Source: Priapulus caudatus
Lineage: Eukaryota > Priapulida > Priapulimorpha > Priapulimorphida > Priapulidae
Assembly: GCF_000485595.1 (NCBI RefSeq)
Contig: NW_014577113.1
Coordinates: 539,442-566,443 of the forward strand
Reading direction: 5' to 3'
Length of the DNA stretch: 27,002 nt
Shown: piece after piece, positions 17,021 to 26,092 of the stretch
Layout of the letters: each line of letters starts with the position of its first letter
Position numbering within the stretch: position 1 is the stretch's first letter
Notes under the pieces: generated by a model
What the model saw: the letters and a program-made list of their open reading frames with translations, nothing else
The model's database searches: none
Told to the model about the DNA's origin: nothing
Made by a program: the position numbers and the translations under genes

Positions 17021-20000
17021 CGTCCTCTCGTCGTCAATCACCGGATAGCCGCTAAGCCAGAGCGAGGTCTCCTTCTTCTGTGCAGACATGGTCCATCTGC
17101 TCATTGTTTCTCAAAGTGGCCCGTGCGAGGAAGATAGGAGTCACCGCTACTCTCAATAACCGATATACTAAAGGTGTCTTACTTAGCTTTTCTCGCGGAT
17201 GGTTGGATGATTCGAGCTACACGCCGGGGTGCCTCCGTACCGTTTGCGGTAACTTTTCGTGTCTACTCCCTTAGTGTCTCTCTATACGGGTCTGAATTAC
17301 GGTTAGTTCCACTCGCTGGGACTTCAAGAGATAGACCAGTAATTGTTTACATACACGCCGCCTCGCTAGCCAGATTCACCATCAAACGCCTAAAGAGATC
17401 GGCGCACCAAAGTGAATGATGCTCCGTTCTTATGATTATTACTTCGCACAGGCTTGCCTCGTCTGTGTTTCCACTGGATCCGCCGATATAAATTCACTAG
17501 CCAGGAACGCGTGATTATCTAACCAGTATACATGATATTGATTGCAGCTAAAGGTAACTTAATATTGTCACTGTGTTGGTTCGGCTGCTGTCCTACCGCG
17601 TCTACCCCGGTAGGCCGTCGCGTCAAATAGAATGCATGTAGCTCCGTCGCTGCAATTCACAGCAGATGCAGAGGTCGCCACCGTTTCGGTTAGCTGTCAA
17701 CGACGAAGCCACAGTTATAGGCGCGCTCTGCGCAATCGCGACAAAACATTTTCCAGGGTCGATTATTGAAAGACAGAGGGGGCACCACCGTCGTGTACTT
17801 GGTACTGAGCCAGGATAGGTATTGACAATGTCGTACGACAGCTATCGACCGAAGGGACGTTTACCATCATGGCAGAGAATTTGCGATGTTGTGTGCGGTT
17901 CGCATCTTTCTGGTGATTGTGCGGATCGGCCATCATAAAAGTTTTCCCTGTCTGGGCGATTTATGACGAGTGTATGTCGATCGAGGCCAAACGTTGCATA
18001 CGTTATTCGGGCGCAAAAAGTATTTGGTATAGAAAACGGTATCTTTGGCCCGTAACGTGACCCAGGCAGTCTGGGTGGCTCGCATTATGTGCGGTCCTTG
18101 GCAGGTAGGGTATGACATTGCTATTCGAAAACAATGAGAAAGGACTCAGTTCCGGGCTGAAAAGCATTAGATAATTCTTTAGATTTTTCACTGATACTTT
18201 CGTCTGCAGTACTTTCGGGGTACTCTCCCGTCATTTATCACGATGATCACAAAGACTAAAATAATGGGAACAGATCTGCAAACGTGTAATAATGAAAAAT
18301 ATTATTTACTGCTTATGCTACGGATCACCGAGCGGATAACAACTATTAAATAACGATAATGAAAATGCTACAAAGAAAAAAGAGACGCCTATTGGACGAT
18401 ACTGAGGGAAATGAGAAGCAAGTGTCTCGAGCAAAAAGAAGAAGAAAGTGAAATTTGTCATGGAACATCGAGAAGGATCGCGTTCCGGTAGAAACAAAGG
18501 TAGCTATGTCAACATAGCGCTACACTTTGCTACTGCCCGGTGGATTTCGCGGCTAGCCTTACATGTTTCTATGTGAACCCTACATTGACGGTGTCGTTGC
18601 GTATTCGCTTTCGTGTTTGCCTAACGAACCTTGTCCAGACGGGGAGTTGGGGGTTCAACGAGGCCAGGTGTGAAACCCCACATTGACATTGGGTGTGTCA
18701 CTAGAGGAGGAGAAGTGAAATCATTCTAGCATACTGGCTGACATTCATTGCATCATGGTTCTCATTTGGTCAAACATACATAGGTTTTTGTGATGCCGAG
18801 CCTGCATTCTGGGAAGGGAGATTTGGCAACTACTTCTCTGCGAAGAGCTGTGACGGCTCTAGATTGTCCTGTCCCTTTACTTCGCGACATTTGACTGCCG
18901 GACCAAACTACCTTTTGTTCTGCTGGCCACGATTTCGCTTATGCACCTTGGAGAGCTAGTAAATGCACAGCCGCTCTGCCTTCGCACATAACGATCTTGG
19001 CCACCGCTATTCATGAAAACTTTTTGAATGGTCGTCCACGGCATGAACGCCCGTAACCTTGTCCGCACCTTCTCTCCTTCATATCACTAAAGCGGGACAT
19101 TTTCTTCTTGACTTCTAAGCAGTTTTAACGTGTTCACGCTTCTCTACTCTCATACCGCCCTGTTGTCCCAACTTGGGACATCTGTGCTATCAACGAATCG
19201 TCTCTTAATTATGACTTCTCTCCCCTTCACATAGATTGCAAAACGAGATATTTAAAACCGTTCCTCAAAGCGTGGAAACCTGCGTCTCCTATATACAATT
19301 TATGAGCCACCATTAAGGCTAAGTACATCTGTGTCCCTTGTAGATCTATCGATTAAACGGAATCGTACATACTTGTTGTAATTTAATGGATATCATTCTC
19401 TTCACCCCTGAAATTGTATGTCCTAAGAGATATAACCCAACCTGTGTAGGGAGATAGAGACGGAGTCAGAATTGGACTCGATATTCGAAGAAGTTAGTTG
19501 TCACCGATTGAATTTCACCACTGGAGTCGGCGCGTACTGAATGTGCGGGAGCAAGAAGTTAATTACACCAGAACAAGGAAGCGGAACGGATATTTAAGTT
19601 AGATGACTATAGATTCGTCTGCTAACATATCGTGACTGTTCAATAAGAATTTCACGTAATAATGAGAGAATCTCGAGTTCAAAGTTTGTCGAATAGTACA
19701 GAACAACGGAGTGCGTGTATTATTGCTGCACAACATCACGCTGGTCGTCTGAGCGCACTTATGAGCATTGATTGTTGGGGTATGTTTCGGAAAGGATTGG
19801 TGACAATCAAGGATGATCTTGAGGTTGTTGAGTAGAGGTAACAGGATGCAGTGTCGAAGCCAACCAGCAAGAACGGAGCAGCAGAAGAGGAAGGAGACAG
19901 CACTAAATTAGACAAAATTCGAACGCGTGTGAGGGGTGATGTTATTCATAACGGAACTTGATTGAACATTTCGCTTCGATAGACGTTGCGAAAAGCGGCA

Positions 20001-21070
20001 GCCAATCAACCAGGTGTGGATGCCGAGAACAGTGGAACCGCAATTCATAGTCGACCGAACGGTAAGAAACCGCAATAATTACTCAAACCAGCAAAACAAG
20101 AAAGGAAAGATTTTGGCGGAGTTCAGCACAGAGATTAGATATTGCTCGAGTACGCGTGCTCGTTCCGGAACTACCCACCAGCCCGGGATCGGGGTGTGAT
20201 CTGACTCGCCTGGGGATTACTTGCTCGTTCCACACGACCTTCGTGGTGTGCGAACACCTCTCCCAGGTTTACGACATTATTACACGCATGACGATTAGGG
20301 TTGTTATGACGCACCTGCAGCAGAAGTCTGAAGTCTGACACACACGATCTCAGACACAAAGCAAACTGACTAGTGCTGGTTTCTTTACCGTGCCCGTCTC
20401 AGTGAGCGAGCCGCGCAATGCCCACTCTAGGCAATTCACTCTGTTTCTCGTACGATGTAATCGGCATGTGTGACGAAAGATTAGAAGTGCGTAGCAGCGC
20501 GGGTAGTGTGTTCCATCGTTTTCGGTCCAGCGTCGCACGAGCCGGAGTCTGGGCATGGATCGCGCGGGCCGTCGCTACCACGTGGCAAACGCCGCCAGCG
20601 AGGCGCGGTCATTGAGAACATTTGAGAGATTTTCAGCGAAGGGAAGCGAGAGGGAAAGATGGTGAGGTATTCTTGATAAACCGTCATTGGATTGGAGCAG
20701 CGATGGAGGTGGTGTCAAATTGTGACGCCGTCAGTTTCTGACTAGTTTTGCTATTCCTGGTCTTAATACTTTCGATTATATCGTACTTTTATTTTTACTT
20801 TGATGGTTTATTTAAGTTTTTATGGAGTCTTTCGGATCTAAAGGTACTGAATGTATTGATACTCGGACTGAGAATTAATTTATTTGTTTAGGTTAGCGTA
20901 GTCTCGTTCGGGACACTGATTACCACGATCGAGTAGGGTTCATCGAATGCCTAGTTGCTGAACTTATATAATTACTGTGTGCCAAAGGAAGCTATTGGCA
21001 CTATTTTTCTGTCTTTAGATTACGGTGTTAGTTCTCTTGGAAGAATAAGATACCAAACATGTTTCTCATA
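17021..21070 (+). repeat. stretched, corrupted second copy of about 15105-16705
   Basis: Short identical blocks occur in the same order: 'caccgtcctctcgtc' 17028/15119; 'gtagctccgtcgctgcaat' 17639/15301; 'attattgaaagacagagg' 17762/15377; 'ctctcccgtcatttat' 18224/15518; 'ctgcaaacgtgtaataat' 18277/15556; 'gaaatttgtcatggaacat' 18450/15655; 'cgtaaccttgtccg' 19050/15889; 'gtagtgtgttccatc' 20504/16414; 'attaatttatttgttta' 20875/16609; and 'gtgttagttctct' near 21024/16681. Between blocks is unmatched text, so 1.6 kb has become about 4 kb. Exon copies inside are destroyed; no gene should be called here. Confidence 0.85.
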
Positions 21071-21429
21071 AGTTCTAGATTTAGAACGCATATCTCAAGC
21101 CTGACGGCAATAGGGCAGGAGCTTTAAAGATTGTATACTGCCCTGACTGTACTCCGATTGAATGATTATGATTTATAGGTTTGTCATAATATTGTTGCGT
21201 CTAGATGTTCCTACACGACGTCGCACTGGTGTGGAAATTAGTAATTTTGAGACCAAATTGAATGGAAGCACCTAAGTGTTCTGCGAAAGACAAGTATTGA
21301 ATTTAGTTCATTCCGAAGGGATTTACAAACGAATTACAACTTGAACTCGATTATGATCTACTCTGTGAAGAAGCGGATGATAATGTTCGAATCATGCCCC
21401 GATGTTTTTTGAATTGGGCATCAGTGATG

Positions 21430-21720
21430 AATCTCATGAGGTATTGATATGATATGATATTATGATATGAAATATGAATGAGTAGCTGATATGACTATTG
21501 ATATGATATATGGTATGACTAGAGTATTTTGATATGAGTAGCTGAATGATGATATGATATGACTATGATATGATATGATATGGATTGATACTCAGCAATA
21601 GTGAAGGTATTGTGCGATTTCGCTGCTTCAATTGACACTGTATATTGGTGTGATACGAGAAGCTAATGATATCGATATTATACGTAGTATGATATATGAT
21701 ACAATAGGATATGATATCCT
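21430..21720. repeat. degenerate (GATAT)n repeat
   Basis: Pentanucleotide ATGAT/GATAT runs with interruptions. 21070-21430 before it is AT-rich and featureless. Confidence 0.85.
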
Positions 21721-21976
21721 ATGACGTATATAATAGACTAATGGTATGCTGGATTGTTTAGATTTTCGGTATTTTAGTTGAGGCATAGATTCTATAAAAC
21801 GCATGGTTAAGTGGGCGGTATTTGAACTGTGGACCATGACTATGAGGGATTATAAGTGAAGCGAAAGTATGTATTACGTGTGTAGCGTATTAAGAGTACA
21901 CGGCGTAAGCATGAGGGCACGAGGAAAGAAGCCGGCAAGCGACAGTATCAGAGAGTGTGGCTACATCCCTGCATGA

Positions 21977-23241
21977 TCACATGTATTGGCTAGCAGATAG
22001 TCTGTAGTGATGGGAGGCGCGGTGACGACAGCGCAGAAGGATGAGAGAGGATTTGAGACAGATCTGAAGTGTGATGTACAGTGCCAGGGAGTTACTTACC
22101 GGCCAATTAGGCCAGAGATGCGTAGTGTTTATATGGGACCAGGGGAGGGCGCGCGCTGGATGTGACATCCACAAGCAGAAATTGGCCACCAACAACTGTT
22201 ACGCAGGCTCGCTCAAAGCTCGTGGGAACCAATAGCACACCCTCAAGGACTTCGGGAGCGAAGAACTTGCGACAAGTTCTGGCCTGGGTCCTAGCTAAAG
22301 GTGCGGAGGACACCCGCTTTATATCTTGGACAGTCCTGCGGTTGGTGAAAACATGGTAAAGCCGGGCGTCTCACCTGGTGATTAGCATACTTGCCGCAGA
22401 GGCTCTGGTCAGAGGACATAACGCCTCTCTCATTGCGGCCGGGAGCAGGCACCGAGGAGAAGGAGAGAAACAGGAGCGTAGGCACAAGGAGAGTGGGCGT
22501 AGAGGCGAGTGACGAACAGAAGGGAAGGGAGGGCTAGGAACAAGTGCTATTAGGACAGAAAATGCTGTTCCGGATACCGCCACGATTCAAGTCTTCGCGT
22601 GAGCCGGTCGGACTTGCCAAAGTGACGAGCAGAAGGACCCCGACTAGGACCACGGCAGCGACGAGGCTAAGGACATATTCTGTAGCAAGTGCACTAGGGG
22701 AGAGTGCACGTATGGCAGTAAATGTTGGAGACAGAAGCAGGTGACGGATCCAGGGAGCCCAGTAGCAAATGCAGGTTAGTTCAGGCGGGAGTGGTTTGGT
22801 CTTGGCGCCTGCGGCGTGCCGCGCGCGCGGCGTCAGGTACCAGGTATGATAACTGTCTTGAGTGCCCTTGATCGGTATGGAACCTACAGACTTTGGTGGA
22901 TCGGCTCGAATCATCAGGATACGCTTGCTCTGATTTTTCCAGAAGGACCGTGGTTTGGTTCGCGATCTACCTTGTTGCGTCTCGGTCCGACCGGGGACGG
23001 GACTTGTGAGCGGGTCACGGTTAGTGTGGCCATATCCTGCCGGTCCCGCCAGTGCTCGCGCGGGTCCGGGTACCGCTGGAACAGTGTAACTCCGGATTAC
23101 GACGCACGAGAAGCGCGCCGGCAGAGGTAGCCGGCCACCCCTCTCTCGTGGCCCGTCGCCAGCGCACAGGCACCCGGCGGTACGTTGCTGCCTTCTGCGG
23201 CCGATCCTGTTGTGCCGACGATTGGTAGCGATTCCCTTCAA
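21977..23241 (-). other. unrecognised GC-rich, possibly coding segment with a hydrophobic stretch
   Basis: The minus frame is open for 235 codons (23241-22534). Near its end, at about 22690-22615, it encodes a strongly hydrophobic run (YVLSLVAAVVLVGVLLLV) flanked by 'ASPTGSREDLN' and 'FCPNSTC', which would suit a membrane anchor followed by an extracellular Cys pair. Further minus segments end at donor-like sites: CACCAG/GTGAGA near 22370 and GGCCG/GTAAGT near 22100. I do not recognise a family, the frame upstream of the anchor looks low in complexity, and sequence quality here is uncertain. It lies inside an ACAD9 intron in the same orientation. It could equally be noise or an old mobile element. 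Confidence 0.25.
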
Positions 23242-23261
23242 GCAACGATGGCACCTGCAGT

Positions 23262-23541
23262 GTGTGTCAGCGGCAAGGCGTCGGTGACCGCCACACCGCC
23301 GTTCGCGTCAGGCGACAAGGTGCTTCTGCGTTACAGAGCGAATTTATGCAAATTGCCAGACTCCGCGATACACAGTCATATGCAGGTGCGCTGTAAGAAT
23401 ACTACTTCCCAGACCCAAGCTCTGGCTCGTACTTTGAGTTGGCGTTCAAGACCCAGCCCACCTACGAAGCAGAGAGTATCTCTGGGTGCAAGGACACGGG
23501 TTTCGAGAGAGAGTGCAAGGGGGAGGTCGAAGAGAAGTTAA
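23262..23541 (+). other. possible plus-strand coding fragment
   Basis: After a CACCTGCAG acceptor-like site the plus strand reads CVSGKASVTATPPFASGDKV, LLRYRANLCKLPDSAIHSHM and QVRCKN. A different frame then continues with EYYFPDPSSGSYFELAFKTQ, PTYEAES to a TAA near 23540. The two halves meet at a TGTAAGAAT that is either a frameshift or a GTAAGA donor. The composition looks protein-like, but I cannot assign a family, and the tail runs into a purine-rich repeat. Confidence 0.2.
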
Positions 23542-23639
23542 GACGTTAATGATGAGAGAGTGTAGTATAAGGCAGGAATAAGTAATCAGCTGGGAGATAG
23601 TAAAGCTAGCATTGGTTGTTTAATAGGAAGAGAGATTGG

Positions 23640-24125
23640 AGAGAGGCTAGTGGGAGACGAGTAGGTATTTATAGGCGAGAGAGAGGAGAGGAGGAGAGAG
23701 GAGCAGAGGGAGGAGGGAGAGAGAGAAGGCAGGAAGCAGGATAGAGAGACAGAGAGGGAGAGAGATGGAGGAGGAAAGTTGCCGGCGGGCTAGAGAAGTG
23801 GAAGAGGAAGACGAGAGAGATGAGAGAGGAGACTGAGAGAGAGAGCGAGAGACGGAGGGGAGCGAGAGAGAGGGACGGAGAGAGATGGAGAGGAGACGAT
23901 GGATGGAGGAGAGAGGGACGGGGGACGAGGGGAGGCGAGAGAGGAGACGGGAGAGGGAAGAGAGACGGATGGAGAGACGAGACTGGGGGGGGGAAGACCA
24001 GGAGGGCAGGACCGAGACGTAGCGAGGAGGAGCGAGCGACCCCGAAAGAGAGGAGAGACGGAGAGGCGGAGAGAGAGACCGGAGAGACGGAGGAGAGACG
24101 AGAGCCAGTCGCACGGGTCAATAGA
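23640..24125 (+). repeat. purine-rich (GA/GGA) low-complexity tract
   Basis: About 480 bp, mostly A and G. Ser/Leu/Pro frames on the minus strand and Arg/Glu frames on plus are compositional. Confidence 0.9.
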
Positions 24126-24480
24126 ACGAGAGGATTGGAAGAGATCCGCCACTCCCGCACACCGCCCATCCATCGAAGATGTCATTATTAGGATGGAGGA
24201 GGGACGCGATGAGGGGCAGACGAGAGAGACTCAGATGGCGATACCGAGTAGGGGCGAGGACCTCGGTCTTGCCGATGTTGACTGCAGTCGATCTGCTTTC
24301 TAATGCTGTGAAGTTATTAGATCTCGGTGGATTAACCTGACCCCCTAAAACATGGGGATAGACCGGAAGGAATTACCCTTCGTATCATAGTCATTGCGAG
24401 AAGTCTATAGCCGGACGGTTTAATGAGTACGGTGTCCCGTTTCGGGCGCGGCCAGAGGAGAAGTGACTGAGAGATGGATA
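24126..24480. other. no gene seen
   Basis: Mixed sequence between two purine tracts. No motif or splice-supported frame was found. Confidence 0.5.
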
Positions 24481-24484
24481 GGAA

Positions 24485-24665
24485 GATCTGTAAAACAATG
24501 GAGGCGGATGCGAAACAGAGAGAGAGAGGACGAGAGAGATGAGAAGAGAGAAGAGATGGACAGGGATTGGAGGAGAATTCGAAAGCAGATAGCACGAGAG
24601 AGGATGAGAGAGACGAGCAGAGGAGAGAGAGCAGAAGAGAGAGAGAGAGATGGAAGAGAGAGACG

Positions 24666-24700
<35 letters not shown>

Positions 24701-24720
24701 GAGTGAGAGAGAGCGCAGTA
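24485..24720 (+). repeat. second GA-rich tract with (GA)n core
   Basis: A (GA)n run at about 24670-24700 within purine-rich sequence. 24721-24984 is AT-rich intron leading to the donor of the exon at 24985. Confidence 0.9.
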
Positions 24721-24984
24721 CACAGACAGATAAACAAACAAACTAATTTAACTTCTACTCGTAAATATCGCCAGGGCGCTCTAAAAAAACATTACGAGCA
24801 TGAAATGTAATTAGTTCGTTAGCTATCAATGATGACGAAGCAGGTTACTAACTTTTCCACAAGAAAGTTTCCGATTTCATATATACGGTTTCATTATCCT
24901 CGAGATCAAAATCTTGTGCGTTATTTGACGATTATCTTCTAAAGAATTAAATGTATAGATAAATTAATTGGATCAAACGCTCAC

Positions 24985-25086
24985 CATATTCTTCCGGAAT
25001 CTGCTGGCCAAACAATCCGAGTTCTCCGAGCTGCTTGAGTGTCTCCGGGGGGATCACTGCATTCACATCGATCGATTTCGAATCCA
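24985..25086 (-). CDS. ACAD9: ACAD9 exon, N-terminal helical domain
   Basis: This 102-bp exon lies between an acceptor (TAG at 25087-25089 read on minus) and a strong donor (GTGAGC at 24979-24984). Entering with two bases of a split codon, it reads [20 protein letters not shown], then [13 protein letters not shown], and leaves one base of a Gly codon. It matches the ACAD9 pattern 'VDSRKID...[25 protein letters not shown]'. ACADVL differs here ('LGAFGLQVPSELGG'), which supports ACAD9. The segment belongs to the N-terminal alpha domain that forms one wall of the substrate pocket. The upstream intron holds a sense-oriented LINE whose 3' tail begins only 72 bp before this exon. The next exon expected in the protein (about 69 residues, ending in the FAD-binding 'CLTEPS' block) is not found downstream. 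Confidence 0.93.
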
Positions 25087-25158
25087 CTACCACAGTAATT
25101 TACAAATGAATTAACGAATTATTTAATTATTGATGACATGCCAGCATAAACGGGAAGA

Positions 25159-25187
25159 CAAGATTTCAAGATTTCAAGATTTTTATT
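25159..25187 (-). repeat. LINE 3' tail: AAATCTTG x3 plus polyadenylation signal
   Basis: Three perfect 8-mers at 25159-25166, 25167-25174 and 25175-25182, preceded in the sense direction by AATAAA (25187-25182). This is the expected 3' terminus for a CR1/L2-type element. Confidence 0.85.
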
Positions 25188-25258
25188 TGTGCTAAACGAG
25201 AATAAATCAGACAGTGGGAAAAATTAAACAGTTATAACTTTGTTAATATAATGCACGG

Positions 25259-25298
25259 GTATGGCGAAAGGACCTTGCGGTCATCGAGTCAGCCATAC
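25259..25298 (-). other. LINE 3' stem-loop with GCAA tetraloop
   Basis: On the element's sense (minus) strand a perfect 7-bp outer stem GTATGGC/GCCATAC (25298-25292 with 25265-25259) encloses a 4-bp inner stem GACC/GGTC capped by GCAA, a GNRA-type loop. It lies about 75 bp before the 3' tail, where the L2/CR1 group carries the structure recognised by its own RT. That role is inferred from position and fold only. Confidence 0.6.
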
Positions 25299-25319
25299 AC
25301 TATAGTTACAGTACATATT

Positions 25320-25840
25320 ACTCTGATATTACTTTCCAAGACACGATGTTGAATGATATTTACAATACTTGACGTGATCTGATGATTACAGCACACACAA
25401 TCCATCACAATACACGACGTTATACTACGTACAATACACGACGTTATATTATATTACTATACATGACATGACATTATAATACAATACAACACATTACGAT
25501 TAGACAACTTTATATACGTATGACATTACAAGACATGATGATATACGATATTTACAATACATGACGTGATCAGATGATTCCAACACATACAAACCATTAC
25601 AATACCCGATGTAATACTACCTACAATACATGACGATATATTACGTTACAATACATGCCATGATATGACATTATACTACATATGACATTACAAGACATGA
25701 TGATATATGATATTTACAATACATAACGTGATATGGCATGACGACACATTGAAAAACCATACGATAGATTACATTACAAAACATTACGTAACGTTACATT
25801 ACTTTACAATACAATACCATACTGTATACATAAGACAGTG
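25320..25840. repeat. AT-rich minisatellite within the LINE 3' UTR
   Basis: Variants of 'ttacaatacatgacgtgat' recur throughout. A higher-order unit starting 'gatatttacaatac' appears at 25355, 25547 and 25709 (spacing 192 and 162), preceded by 'acattacaagacatgatgat' at the second and third. Confidence 0.8.
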
Positions 25841-26092
25841 AGATTCATCGATTTCGAATTGCTTAAACATTTCTTTACATTCATCTTACACAACGAGCGA
25901 CTATTTTGTCAAAATATGATATAGCTAATTCAAAAAGACCTACTACAGAATTATTAGAGCAAATATATGATACAAGTTCCTTAAATCTTATGTATGAAAC
26001 ACCGGATAGACTATATACAATGCTGTACAAAATAAATATAATATAGATATAATTTGATATTTACATGCATACCTTACTTATATAATATATCT

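Larger units (their letters stand above)
3277..25086 (-). other. ACAD9: ACAD9-like gene body (internal to 3' end; 5' exons outside window)
   Basis: This span runs from the first recognised exon to the candidate stop codon. The exons are listed separately. The family assignment rests on short peptides typical of ACAD9 rather than its sister ACADVL: 'TRKQFGKSL', '[10 protein letters not shown]', 'NSGRFSMGS', '[10 protein letters not shown]' and 'DHELLLARAFCVEA'. In vertebrates ACAD9 is a mitochondrial inner-membrane-associated flavoprotein that dehydrogenates long-chain acyl-CoAs and, with ECSIT and NDUFAF1, assembles complex I. The catalytic glutamate of the family sits in an 'FEGTNE' block; that exon is not legible here. 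Transcription is right to left. The mitochondrial targeting sequence and first exons must lie beyond 27002, because 25159-27002 is a retrotransposon. Confidence 0.9.

Noticed and set aside
20014-20687. Short frames on both strands near 20.0-20.7 kb, some resembling ACAD9 pieces
   Set aside because: They belong to the corrupted copy of 15105-16705 and are interrupted; the intact exon is at 16325-16475.
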